Source of the DNA: Bacteroidales bacterium | Lineage (GTDB): Bacteria > Bacteroidota > Bacteroidia > Bacteroidales > Rikenellaceae | Assembly (NCBI GenBank): GCA_910575495.1 | Contig: CAJTFS010000002.1 | Location: 310,001-374,000 of the forward strand | Length of the DNA: 64,000 bases | Direction: 5' to 3' | The notes under the pieces: model-generated | Databases searched by the model: none | The model's input: the letters and a program-made list of their open reading frames with translations, nothing else | What the model was told of the DNA's origin: nothing | Part shown: positions 54,820 through 62,999 of the stretch, piece after piece | Layout of the letters: each line of letters begins with the position of its first letter | Numbering within the stretch: position 1 is the first letter of the stretch | Translations under genes and position numbers: made by a program

Positions 54820-55601
54820 CGTTTGGAGGGTTTTTGGGGTTTGTTGTTAAGCATGTTGTAGAATCCGCCGAACGGTTGGAAGAAGCGCATACGGCATGCG
54901 AGCAGGTGCCGGTCGGAGGTGAAATAGTCGTCGGGGTCGACGTTGGGAGACTGGGAGATTTCGATACCGTTCAGCGGGTCGTCGTAGATGGTTTGAATCC
55001 GGGTGCCGAACAAGTCGAAGAGCAGGTGCACGAGCGACGACACGGCAATGTCGGCGGCGTCGATACGCCAGTAGTAGCGTTCGAGCATTTCGATTTTGAC
55101 CTGCGATTTGAGCAGGTGCGAGCGTTCATAGAATTCGGAGTACCATTGTTGGTATGCCCGGTCGGCCAGGGTGCGGCGGGGTTCGTTGAAGAGCACATAC
55201 AAGGTGCGGCCGTATGCCCGGTGCAGTTTGCGCAGCTGGTCGAAGATGACGGCAGCATAGAACGAGCCGACGCACGCAAGGTTGAGCGTAAATCGCCAGG
55301 CTTTGGACATGCGTTGTACGTTGCAGATGCGGAACCCCGATACGGGTTCTTTGCGCCACCGGCCATGGTTGAGGCTCCGCAGGGTCTTCGTTACTCTCTT
55401 GTAGAACTCTTCGGGCTGGTCGGTCGCTATTGACATTCGGACAAAATGAACACCGGGTTTTTTGTAGAAAAAATCGTTGAGGAATGCCATTTGAAGCGTG
55501 AAATCCGGTTCGTTCTTGCCATTTGTTGTGGCGCAGAATTTACCAATGTAAGCCGTTGGCCTCAACCGTTCGGGCGATTCGTTGATTTGTAATTCGTTCA
55601 T
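54816..55601 (-). CDS. Hypothetical protein, first gene of accessory operon
   Basis: The 261-residue soluble protein is unrecognised. It contains TLRSLNHGRWRKEPVSGFRICNV, SKAWRFTLNLACVGSFYAAVIFDQLRKLHRAYGRTLYVLFNE and ERYYWRIDAADIAVSSLVHLLFDLFGT, suggesting an alpha/beta fold, with no clear catalytic motif. It heads a two-gene unit. Composition is less GC-rich than core genes. A role in replication or mobility of a small element is possible but not shown. Confidence 0.65.
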   Translation of the reverse strand: MNELQINESPERLRPTAYIGKFCATTNGKNEPDFTLQMAFLNDFFYKKPGVHFVRMSIATDQPEEFYKRVTKTLRSLNHGRWRKEPVSGFRICNVQRMSKAWRFTLNLACVGSFYAAVIFDQLRKLHRAYGRTLYVLFNEPRRTLADRAYQQWYSEFYERSHLLKSQVKIEMLERYYWRIDAADIAVSSLVHLLFDLFGTRIQTIYDDPLNGIEISQSPNVDPDDYFTSDRHLLACRMRFFQPFGGFYNMLNNKPQKPSKR

Positions 55602-55998
55602 AATCTGTACTTTTTGCGGTTACATTCTGAGTGTATGAAATAATATTAACATTATGTTAAATAATATGGGAGGAGGGGGCATTGGTTAAGGGAACGAAAT
55701 GTGCTACGGTGTCGGAAAGCAACATTTGCGTAAGCTACAACCTTACAGATTATGAACGAATTACGAAACAGCAAAAGTCAATACAAATCAGCAAAAGTCA
55801 AAAAGCAAGACTTAATGTAACCACGAACTACGATGAAATATTCCGTACGGCGGCGATAAAGGAAACCGGCGAACGAGAAAATAATTTGGTCGATATACGG
55901 GACTTGGTACGCTTATATATAAATAGGTACACGAAAAATCCCTATCTTTGTTAAGCCAAACACGGGAAAAGGCCCTCAAAACCGAAGAACAAAAAATC
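55602..55998. other. Intergenic region with palindrome and -7 box
   Basis: TTAACAT-T-ATGTTAA (55646-55660) is a perfect palindrome near the start of the minus-strand operon. CAGCAAAAGTCA is repeated 20 bases apart (55769 and 55789). TATCTTTG at 55943-55950 is the probable -7 box of the metal-transport genes. A 90-codon frame at 55682-55954 has a non-ATG start and is not protein-like. Confidence 0.55.
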
Positions 55999-56865
55999 AT
56001 GAACGGCAAACTGATAAAGACATGCTGCATACTGCTGCTTGCCATGTCGTGCGAAAGACGACCGCAGGCAGACGGAACGAGGCTATATGTATCGATTGCG
56101 CCGCTGAAAGAAATCGTAGGCGGCATCACGGGCGACGACTTCGGAATCGACGTACTGGTACCGGCCGGTGCGAGCCCGGAGACCTATGAACCGACGCCGC
56201 GGCAGATTGCGGCGCTGAATCGCTCGCAACTGATTTTCAATGTGGGACTTATCGACTTCGAGACCGCCCTGCTCCGAAAAATCGAAGAACAGAAGAAGAT
56301 CGTGAATCTCAGCCGCGGAATAGAAACGATAGCCGGGAGCTGCTCGCACGGAGGCCACGAAACATCGGGGCACACGCACCATGCACACGGAATCGACCCG
56401 CACATCTGGACCTCGCCGAAAGCCCTGCAACGGATGGCAGCCAATGCCTACGAAGCGATCCATGCCACCTACCCTGATTCGGCGAAGTACACGCGGAACT
56501 ACGAACAACTGCAGGAACGGCTGCAAGAACTGGATGCAAGCACGGCCGAAAAGCTGAGAGAAAGCGGTGTGGAATATTTCATCATCTACCACCCTGCCCT
56601 CACCTACTATGCCCGCGACTACGGCCTGGAACAGGTCGCTATCGAAGCGGACGGCAAGGAACCCTCGGCGCGGCACCTGGGCGCGATCATTCGCGAAGCC
56701 CGTGCTAAGAAAATCGGCAAAATACTCTATCAGAGTCAGTTCCCGGCATCGACCGTAGAGACCGCAGCCCGCGACATAGGAGCACGCGCCGTACAGATCG
56801 ACCCGATGCGCGAAGACGTGATAAGCAACATTGAAGAGATAACCGAACTTATCGCAAACGAATGA
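55999..56865 (+). CDS. Zinc/manganese-type ABC transporter substrate-binding lipoprotein
   Basis: From ATG 55999 the protein is 288 residues with lipobox LLAMSC (Cys18). It has the cluster A-I fold motif SIAPLKEIVGGITGDDFGIDVLVP, a His-rich loop HGGHETSGHTHHAHGIDPH (117-135), and the second ligand region EYFIIYHPALTYYARDYGL. The first metal ligand, usually His in PHxYEPTP, appears as Glu61 in SPETYEPTP. It delivers a metal, probably zinc. The ATPase gene overlaps by 4 bases. A -7 box TATCTTTG is at 55943. Confidence 0.88.
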   Translation: MNGKLIKTCCILLLAMSCERRPQADGTRLYVSIAPLKEIVGGITGDDFGIDVLVPAGASPETYEPTPRQIAALNRSQLIFNVGLIDFETALLRKIEEQKKIVNLSRGIETIAGSCSHGGHETSGHTHHAHGIDPHIWTSPKALQRMAANAYEAIHATYPDSAKYTRNYEQLQERLQELDASTAEKLRESGVEYFIIYHPALTYYARDYGLEQVAIEADGKEPSARHLGAIIREARAKKIGKILYQSQFPASTVETAARDIGARAVQIDPMREDVISNIEEITELIANE

Positions 56866-57632
56866 ATCTGGTAACGCTGCGCAATGTCGGAGTCGCCTAC
56901 GAAGGCTATGAAGCGCTCCGGCACGTGGACCTGGAGATTGCCGACGACGATTTTCTGGGAGTGATCGGCCCCAACGGCGGCGGCAAGACTACCCTTGTCA
57001 AAGCGATCCTGGGAACGGTGCCCCATACGGGCGAGATCGACCTTGCACCGGAACTATACCGCGGAAAAGAACGCCTGATCGGCTACATGCCCCAACAATC
57101 GGACTTCGACCGGGCATTCCCGATCTCGGTGCTGGAAGTCGTGCTGTCGGGACTGCAAGGAAGCCGCGGGCTCCTGGCCCGCTACGCATCGGACGACCGC
57201 AAGAAAGCGCTGCGCCTGCTCGAAGAAGCGGGAATCGCCGAAACGGCCCGCCACCCTATCGGCGAAGTATCGGGCGGACAGATGCAACGTGCGCTGCTGT
57301 GCCGTGCCGTGATCTCGGAACCGCGGCTGCTGATTCTGGACGAACCGGCCAACTTCGTGGACAACAAGTTCGAAAACGAACTCTACCGGATGCTGCGCGA
57401 ACTGAACGGGCGGATGGCGATCATGATGGTGTCGCACGACATCGGCACGATTTCGAGCGTAGTGAAAGAGATCGTATGCGTCAACCGCCAGGTGCACCGC
57501 CATCGCTCGAACCTGCTGACGGAAGAGCAGCTGCGCAACTACGACTGCCCGATTCGGATTCTGTCGCACGGCCATGTCCCCCACACGGTGCTGGAGCATC
57601 ATCCGGGCGACTGCTGCTGCGACCACGAATAA
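56862..57632 (+). CDS. Metal-type ABC transporter ATP-binding protein
   Basis: The 256-residue ATPase has Walker A GPNGGGKTTLVK (about 36-47), signature VSGGQMQRALLCRAV, Walker B LLILDEPANFVDN and the H-loop MMVSHDIGT. The C-terminus ends in a His/Cys-rich tail (HGHVPHTVLEHHPGDCCCDHE), unusual for an ABC ATPase and possibly metal-sensing. No membrane permease gene follows; 1.2 kb of repeats and unrelated genes come next, so the permease must be encoded elsewhere or has been lost. Confidence 0.9.
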   Translation: MNLVTLRNVGVAYEGYEALRHVDLEIADDDFLGVIGPNGGGKTTLVKAILGTVPHTGEIDLAPELYRGKERLIGYMPQQSDFDRAFPISVLEVVLSGLQGSRGLLARYASDDRKKALRLLEEAGIAETARHPIGEVSGGQMQRALLCRAVISEPRLLILDEPANFVDNKFENELYRMLRELNGRMAIMMVSHDIGTISSVVKEIVCVNRQVHRHRSNLLTEEQLRNYDCPIRILSHGHVPHTVLEHHPGDCCCDHE

Positions 57633-57984
57633 ATTGCGGGCTGCGCAAAACAGATTCTTCGTGCTGCAAAAACAGATTCTTCGCTGCGCTCAGAATGACA
57701 GGGGGGGGGAAGTACTCAGAATGACAGGGGGAAGTACTCGGAAGGACAAGGGGAAGTACTCGGAAGGACAAAAGAGAACCACTATGAATGACAATGGGGA
57801 GGGGCTCTGAATAAGAAGGGAGAGCCCCTCTGAATGAAAGAGGAAGTGCTCTGAATGACGGAAAAAGCACTCGGGATGACCGAGTAAAACACTCTGAATG
57901 ACGGAAAAAGCGCTTCGAACGACGAAGGAAAGGCGCCCAAGCGGCGGATGCAGCGCGGCAATGCGGCATAAATAAGTACAAGAC
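57633..57984. repeat. Degenerate short repeats including a dispersed-repeat copy
   Basis: The 25-bp dispersed repeat occurs at 57675-57699. It is followed by several ~23-base units around AAGTACTC(A/G)GAA and then looser CTCTGAATGACGGAAAAAGC-like units to about 57930. No gene is present. A run of nine G at about 57702-57710 is also seen. Confidence 0.75.
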
Positions 57985-58014
57985 ACAAAAAATCCCCGCT
58001 GAAAGCGGGGATTT
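57985..58014 (-). terminator. Terminator of the small conserved gene at 58045
   Basis: An 11-bp stem (57990-58000 with 58004-58014) has a 3-base loop; on the minus strand it is followed by six T. Confidence 0.88.
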
Positions 58015-58044
58015 CAAGTTGAGAACGGCAACGAAAGAGCGTGA

Positions 58045-58335
58045 CTACTTCTTCTCGCCGTTGATCTTGCTCAGGCGCTCGAAGAACTGCTCGAAGCCGG
58101 CGATCATCTCGTTGCGCAGAGCGGCGTAGTGCTTGCGGACGAGCGACTTGTTGTGCGGCTCGGCGGGGTTCATCGCCTTGGAGAACAACGTATTGCGGAA
58201 AGCGACGGCCTCCTGCATGACCGCGAAGATCTCCTGCTCCTTGGAGGGCTGGAAACACATGGCCATATCGCAGTCGAAAACGACCTCTTCGAGACGGTAG
58301 TCGATCTCCTTTTTCAGATAACGTAAGTTAGCCAT
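58045..58335 (-). CDS. Conserved small hypothetical protein
   Basis: From ATG 58335 (MANLRYLKKEIDYRLEEVVFDCDMAM) the protein is 96 residues, mostly helical, with a basic C-terminus (ERLSKINGEKK). I recall similar ~95-residue proteins throughout Bacteroidales, function unknown. It has its own consensus promoter and terminator, so it is a monocistronic unit. Confidence 0.75.
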   Translation of the reverse strand: MANLRYLKKEIDYRLEEVVFDCDMAMCFQPSKEQEIFAVMQEAVAFRNTLFSKAMNPAEPHNKSLVRKHYAALRNEMIAGFEQFFERLSKINGEKK

Positions 58336-58361
58336 AACCGAAATATTAGATTTTACATGCA

Positions 58362-58393
58362 CAAAGATACGAATAAGTCGAGCGCAAAAGCAA
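58362..58393 (-). promoter_or_regulatory. Promoter of the 96-residue protein gene
   Basis: On the minus strand TTG at 58393-58391, a 21-base spacer and TATCTTTG at 58369-58362 match the consensus. The -33 element is the edge of a dispersed repeat. Confidence 0.78.
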
Positions 58394-58520
58394 ATTTTAT
58401 TTGCATTTTGCCGAGACGGAGTATCTTGGGCGAAGCCAAAGTCGAATAAGCTGAATACAAAACCAAATTTGTTTGGATTTTGTTGAAGCGAAGTATCTTC
58501 GGCGAAGCCAAAGATAACAA
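58391..58520. repeat. Two tandem copies of the hairpin dispersed repeat
   Basis: Copy one has core GCAAATTTTATTTGC followed by ATTTTGCCGAGACGGAGTAT; copy two has CCAAATTTGTTTGG followed by ATTTTGTTGAAGCGAAGTAT. Both end with a second stem around CTT(G/C)GGCGAAGCCAAAG. The order matches the element at 33271-33330 with different stem bases. Confidence 0.8.
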
Positions 58521-58760
58521 AACTTTCGGATAAAACAACATCGGCAGGCCGAAGAACGGACGGACCGCTACCCTGCCGGACCGGCGGCGCTCCTCACGCA
58601 CCGGACGCTCAGCGGCTGCGAACAACCGGTCTTTTTGACGCCGGACCGGGCTCCGGGGAACCGTTGCAGCAGCAGGATATGTGGCCGAGCCGGTTCGGAA
58701 AAGGGCTGACTACACGTTCCGAAGGACGAAAAGCACTCGCCAAAAAGAGGCTGAAGAGCA
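58521..58760. other. Intergenic stretch with nothing assignable
   Basis: About 240 GC-rich bases between the repeat and the next terminator; no frame, RNA gene or repeat was recognised. Confidence 0.5.
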
Positions 58761-58793
58761 AAAAAAACGGAGTCCGGAGTAATTCCGGACCCC
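58761..58793 (-). terminator. Terminator of the OmpA-like gene
   Basis: On the minus strand GTCCGGA/TCCGGAC (58790-58784 with 58778-58772) forms the stem and is followed by seven or eight T. Confidence 0.85.
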
Positions 58794-58829
58794 GAGCAGC
58801 ATATCGGCAGAAACAAAGAAAACTGGTAT

Positions 58830-59885
58830 TTATTTGCTCAACTTACGGGCGACCTTGCGGGAAGCCTTTTCGGCTTTCTTGGCGGCCTTGGCCTCCTTTT
58901 TAGCTATTTTCTTGGCAGCCTTGACCTCCTGGCGGGCGATACGATCGGCCTCGTGCGAATTGCTTGCGGCGACCTCGGTATCCATGCGGATGTCGCGACG
59001 GGCGGCACGGCGAACGCCCTGCGCATTGCCGGAAAACTGACCGGCATCGGGATCGGGCATCTCAACGATGATGCCGTTGATGGTCTCGTCGATCTCACCG
59101 CAGCAACATACGTTAGCGGGCGGGCAGGGCTCGGCCACGGGCTGCGGAACAGGCTTGGGAGCCGGCTTGGGCTTGACGATCCGGGTACGCTGCTCGACCA
59201 GGCTGCCCTCGTCGTAATTGATGGTCATGGCGACGCGGCGGATGGGCGGCAGGATGTGCACGATCATATACTCCCAGACAGCCGGCATTGCTTTGAGAGC
59301 CGCTTCCTTGGCTGCGGAACTCTTGGGACCGTCGATGATATTCAACACGGCCTGCTTGTCGGGCATGGAAGAAGCGGCCACGAGGGTGCGGCACATCTCC
59401 CAGTCCTCGGCGACGGAAGCCGTGCGGACGTTGAACTTCTTGGAAAAACCGTACTTCCGGTCGACATAGTCGCGGAAATCGCGGGCACGGGCACGCGCCA
59501 GCCGCTCGTTGAGCGCCTCGGGGCCGTCGGGCGAAGCGTAACCGGTGATGACGACCGTATTGACCTTGACGAGCGAATCATTCATCATGGCCGAGACGAA
59601 CGAATTGAGCTCGGCGAGCTCGCGCGTATTGCCGTTGAGCGCTGCGTCGAGCGTAGAGAGGTTGATAAGGTAACGTACGGAGTAGTCGGAATCGGCCTGG
59701 CGCTCGACGAGGGCCCGGCGCACGATGTAATTGCCGTCGGACGTCTCCGACAACAACACGGTGTCGGCCGCAGAAGCCGGCACCGACCTCCGCGTCTGGG
59801 CCGTTGCACCGGCAGCGGCGCACAACGCAAGAGAAAGGGCGAATGTGGTAACTGTTGTTTTCACGCTAATAAAGTGTTTGGTCAT
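58830..59885 (-). CDS. OmpA-like exported protein with basic C-terminal tail
   Basis: From ATG 59885 the precursor is 351 residues with a signal peptide ending near GATAQ (residue 30). An OmpA-type peptidoglycan-associating motif lies at 108-145 (VNTVVITGYASPDGPEALNE, then the RARARDFRDYV helix). A Pro/Lys linker (KPKPAPKPVPQPV) and CCCG follow near 260-280. The last ~40 residues are Lys/Ala-rich (KKIAKKEAKAAKKAEKASRK), resembling histone H1 tails. The longer frame to 60011 overlaps the next gene and lacks a signal peptide. Its role may be envelope anchoring. Confidence 0.78.
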   Translation of the reverse strand: MTKHFISVKTTVTTFALSLALCAAAGATAQTRRSVPASAADTVLLSETSDGNYIVRRALVERQADSDYSVRYLINLSTLDAALNGNTRELAELNSFVSAMMNDSLVKVNTVVITGYASPDGPEALNERLARARARDFRDYVDRKYGFSKKFNVRTASVAEDWEMCRTLVAASSMPDKQAVLNIIDGPKSSAAKEAALKAMPAVWEYMIVHILPPIRRVAMTINYDEGSLVEQRTRIVKPKPAPKPVPQPVAEPCPPANVCCCGEIDETINGIIVEMPDPDAGQFSGNAQGVRRAARRDIRMDTEVAASNSHEADRIARQEVKAAKKIAKKEAKAAKKAEKASRKVARKLSK

Positions 59886-59969
59886 TGCTGCCCTACCCGT
59901 TCGCAAGATTCGTACCACGATTGCGGCGCCTTTTTTGGCTCCCCGACCGCCGATTCCGATATTTTTCAG

Positions 59970-59977
59970 TACCTTTG
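59970..59977 (+). promoter_or_regulatory. -7 box (TACCTTTG) of the GIY-YIG gene
   Basis: TACCTTTG fits TAnnTTTG 17 bases before the ATG. A -33 TTG at proper spacing was not found. Confidence 0.6.
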
Positions 59978-59994
59978 AAGAAAAATAACATCCC

Positions 59995-60840
59995 ATGGCT
60001 GCTTTCGGCAAAAAGATAACCTTATTTCTGGTGGAGGGCCGGCCAGACGGCCCGATCAGTTGCGAACTCTCGAACTGGACAGGAAAAGCCTACCGCATAC
60101 CCCGCTCGCATATCCGCCAATACGGCGAGAAGAACGGCCTGGACAAAGCGGGCGTCTACATCCTGTTCGGGAAATCGGACGACCCGGCAAAAGAGGGCCG
60201 GGCTTATATCGGAGAAGCGGACGGCGTGCGTCAACGTCTCGAGCAGCATCTGGCACAAAAGGATTTCTGGAACGACGCCATCGTTTTCATCAGCAAAGAC
60301 AACAACCTGAACAAAGCCCATATCAAATACCTCGAAAGCCGGCTTTACGAGATGGCGGTCGAAACGGGCCGCTACAAACTGGAGAACTCGAACAAACCGA
60401 CCCGTTCTACGATTTCGGAACCGGACGTCGCAGAGATGGAAGAGTTCATAGCCAATATCGAACTGCTGATCGGAACGCTGGGTTTCAAGATATTCGAACC
60501 GCTCGTTTCGCAAAACAACCCGTCACGGCAAGAGACGCTATACATTCGCAACTCCCGGAGTGCCGATGCACAAGGAATCAGCACACCGGAAGGGTTCGTT
60601 GTTCTGAAAGACTCCCGGATCGCAGCAGAGACAACCCCGTCGCTCACCGAAAACTACATACGCATACGCGAGGCGATGCTCTCGAACGACACGCTTGTTA
60701 AGGACGGAAAAATGCTGCGGCTGACGAAAGACACGCTGTTTTCCAGCCCGTCGACCGCTGCAAGCGTAGTAATGGGACGCTGTGCCAACGGCCTCACCGA
60801 ATGGAAAACAAAAGACGGCAAAATACTGAAAACCTTGTAA
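59995..60840 (+). CDS. GIY-YIG domain protein with C-terminal DUF4357
   Basis: The 281-residue protein has an N-terminal GIY-YIG nuclease-like domain (GVYILFGKSDDPAKEGRAYIGE and VRQRLEQHL, about 53-85). A helical middle follows, then a C-terminal DUF4357 region (TPEGFVVLKDSRIA...). Such proteins often accompany restriction or phage-defence loci but here it is a solo gene, so the substrate is unclear. The gene is moderately AT-richer than the core. Confidence 0.85.
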   Translation: MAAFGKKITLFLVEGRPDGPISCELSNWTGKAYRIPRSHIRQYGEKNGLDKAGVYILFGKSDDPAKEGRAYIGEADGVRQRLEQHLAQKDFWNDAIVFISKDNNLNKAHIKYLESRLYEMAVETGRYKLENSNKPTRSTISEPDVAEMEEFIANIELLIGTLGFKIFEPLVSQNNPSRQETLYIRNSRSADAQGISTPEGFVVLKDSRIAAETTPSLTENYIRIREAMLSNDTLVKDGKMLRLTKDTLFSSPSTAASVVMGRCANGLTEWKTKDGKILKTL

Positions 60841-60845
60841 GACAC

Positions 60846-60873
60846 GAGCGGCCGAATGGCCGCTCTTTTTTTT
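60846..60873 (+). terminator. Rho-independent terminator after the GIY-YIG gene
   Basis: GAGCGGCC (60846-60853), loop GAAT, GGCCGCTC (60858-60865) and eight T. Confidence 0.92.
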
Positions 60874-61083
60874 AGGACCGACGACTCAAAACACAATTCC
60901 CGTTCGGAAGACGAAACACCCGCAACTGCCCTACCTGAAAAAGCCAAACGCAGCTCCGCCTCGCAATCCGGACACCTGCACAAACGCAACCCCGACGCTC
61001 CGCCAGCCACCGGAAGAAAGGAAAAACGAAACGCAAAGATGGTCGAAAAACACAGAAACGGCGGACCCGGAACGACTTCAAAC

Positions 61084-61114
61084 AAAAAAAGCGGGCCGGA
61101 AACGACCGGCCCGC
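61084..61114 (-). terminator. Terminator of argS
   Basis: A 9-bp stem GCGGGCCGG (61091-61099 with 61106-61114); on the minus strand seven T follow. Confidence 0.92.
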
Positions 61115-61133
61115 GAATGTACGGAAGATGCTG

Positions 61134-62915
61134 CTACATCCGCTCGGGGACGTCGATGCCGAGCAACGCCATGCCGCGGCGGATGACGCGGGCGACCTGT
61201 GCGGCCAACTGCAACCGCAGACAACGCACGGCGGCGTTCTCCTCCTTGAGGATCGAATGGTCGTGGTAGTAACCATTGAACTGCTTGGCGAGCTCGTAGA
61301 CATAGGCGCCGATGACCGAAGGCGCGAAGTTGTCGCCGGCGGCCTTGACCGCAGCAGGATAATCGGCGAGCATCTTCACCAAAGCGATCTCCTCGGGCAG
61401 CCATTCGGCCTGCACGGCACCGCCGAAATCGACACCGGCCTCGGCCGCCTTGCGCAGAACCGACCGGATGCGCGCATGGGTATACTGGATGAAAGGACCC
61501 GTGTTGCCGTTGAAGTCGATCGACTCGCGCGGATCGAAAAGCATGGTTTTCTTGGGATCGACCTTGAGGATGAAATACTTCAAGGCGCCGAGACCGACCG
61601 TCGTGGAGACGGCGTCGGCCTCCTCGTCGGAACAACCGTCGAGCTTGCCCAACTCGACGGACATCTCGCGGGCCGTGCCGACCATGTCGGCGATCAGGTC
61701 GTCGGCGTCGACGACGGTGCCCTCGCGCGACTTCATCTTGCCCTCGGGCAACTCGACCATGCCGTAGGAAAGATGGGTGATGTGGTCGCTCCAGTCGGCA
61801 TAACCCAACTTCTTGAGGATGAGTTTGAGCACCTGGAAGTGGTAGTTCTGCTCGTTGCCGACGACGTAGATCATATCATCGAGCTTGTTCTCCTCGAAAC
61901 GGCGGAACGCGGTGCCGAGGTCCTGCGTCATATATACAGAGGTGCCGTCGCCGCGCAGGAGCAGCTTCTCGTCGAGACCGTCGGCCGTAAGGTCGATCCA
62001 CACCGAATTGTCGTCGCGACGATAGAAGACGCCCTTGGCGAGTCCCTCCTCGACGAGCGACTTGCCCAGCAGGTAGGTCTGCGACTCGTAGTAGACCTTG
62101 TCGAAATCGACGCCCAACGCCTTGTAAGTGACGTCGAAGCCCTCGTAGACCCAACCGTTCATGGTCTCCCACAAGGCGTAGACCTCGGGATCCTTGGCCT
62201 CCCACTTGCGCAGCATCTCCTGCGCCTGCAACATGACGGGCGCCTGCTTCTTGGCCTCCTCCTCGGAGAGTCCCTGCGCCACGAGCTCCTTGATCTGGGC
62301 CTTGTAGTGCTTGTCGAACTCGACGTAGTATTTGCCGACGAGATGATCGCCCTTCATGCCCGACGATGCGGGAGTCTCGCCGTTGCCGTAGAGCTTCCAC
62401 GCGAGCATCGACTTGCAGATGTGGATGCCGCGGTCGTTGACCAGGTTGGCCTTGATGACGCGGTGGCCGTTGGCGGCGAGGATGCGCGCCACGGAGTAAC
62501 CCAGCAGGTTGTTGCGGATATGGCCCAGGTGCAGGGGCTTGTTGGTATTGGGCGACGAATATTCGATCATGACCGTGCGGCCCGTAGGTGCGGCCTCGCC
62601 GAAGCGCTCGTCGGCCGCGATCCCGGCGAAACGCGCCGCCCAGAACGAAGCGTCGAACGAGAGATTGAGGAAACCTTTAACGACGTTGAACGCCTTGATT
62701 TCCGGAACGTTGGCCGTCATGTACCCGCCTATCTCGGCGGCGGTGGCTTCGGGCGACTTGCGGCTTCGTCGCAGCAGCGGGAAGACGACGAGCGTATAAT
62801 CGCCCTCGAACTCCCTGCGGGTCTTCTGGATCTGCAACTGCTCGCCGTCGAGCGGACCGTAGAGCGCTTCCGCCGCACGGCGGACCGCCTCCGAAAGAAA
62901 GGTTTCGATATTCAT
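61134..62915 (-). CDS. argS: Arginyl-tRNA synthetase
   Basis: From MNIETFLSEAVRR the enzyme is 593 residues. The class I signature HLGH is at 129-132 (NTNKPLHLGHIRNN) and the KMSKS-like loop is GKMKSREGTVVD. The C-terminal DALR-type anticodon-binding domain ends the protein (AAQVARVIRRGMALLGIDVPERM). The longer frame to 62969 covers the promoter. It is divergent from the dihydrouridine synthase. Confidence 0.97.
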   Translation of the reverse strand: MNIETFLSEAVRRAAEALYGPLDGEQLQIQKTRREFEGDYTLVVFPLLRRSRKSPEATAAEIGGYMTANVPEIKAFNVVKGFLNLSFDASFWAARFAGIAADERFGEAAPTGRTVMIEYSSPNTNKPLHLGHIRNNLLGYSVARILAANGHRVIKANLVNDRGIHICKSMLAWKLYGNGETPASSGMKGDHLVGKYYVEFDKHYKAQIKELVAQGLSEEEAKKQAPVMLQAQEMLRKWEAKDPEVYALWETMNGWVYEGFDVTYKALGVDFDKVYYESQTYLLGKSLVEEGLAKGVFYRRDDNSVWIDLTADGLDEKLLLRGDGTSVYMTQDLGTAFRRFEENKLDDMIYVVGNEQNYHFQVLKLILKKLGYADWSDHITHLSYGMVELPEGKMKSREGTVVDADDLIADMVGTAREMSVELGKLDGCSDEEADAVSTTVGLGALKYFILKVDPKKTMLFDPRESIDFNGNTGPFIQYTHARIRSVLRKAAEAGVDFGGAVQAEWLPEEIALVKMLADYPAAVKAAGDNFAPSVIGAYVYELAKQFNGYYHDHSILKEENAAVRCLRLQLAAQVARVIRRGMALLGIDVPERM

Positions 62916-62939
62916 CTTTTCTCTGTGGGATTTGATGTG

Positions 62940-62978
62940 CAAATTTAACGCTTTATTGCCAAATAACAACTACCTTTG
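62940..62978. promoter_or_regulatory. Back-to-back promoters of argS and the dihydrouridine synthase
   Basis: For argS (minus) TTG at 62969-62967, 19 bases, and TAAATTTG at 62947-62940 match the consensus. For the plus strand TACCTTTG at 62971-62978 is a good -7 box 22 bases before the ATG. The -33 box of one lies next to the -7 box of the other, so the two promoters may compete. Confidence 0.65.
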
Positions 62979-62999
62979 CAGCCAAAATCGCCCCCTGTC

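Noticed and set aside
55682..55954. A 90-codon frame before the metal-transport genes
   Set aside because: It needs a non-ATG start, ends on the promoter and has no family features.
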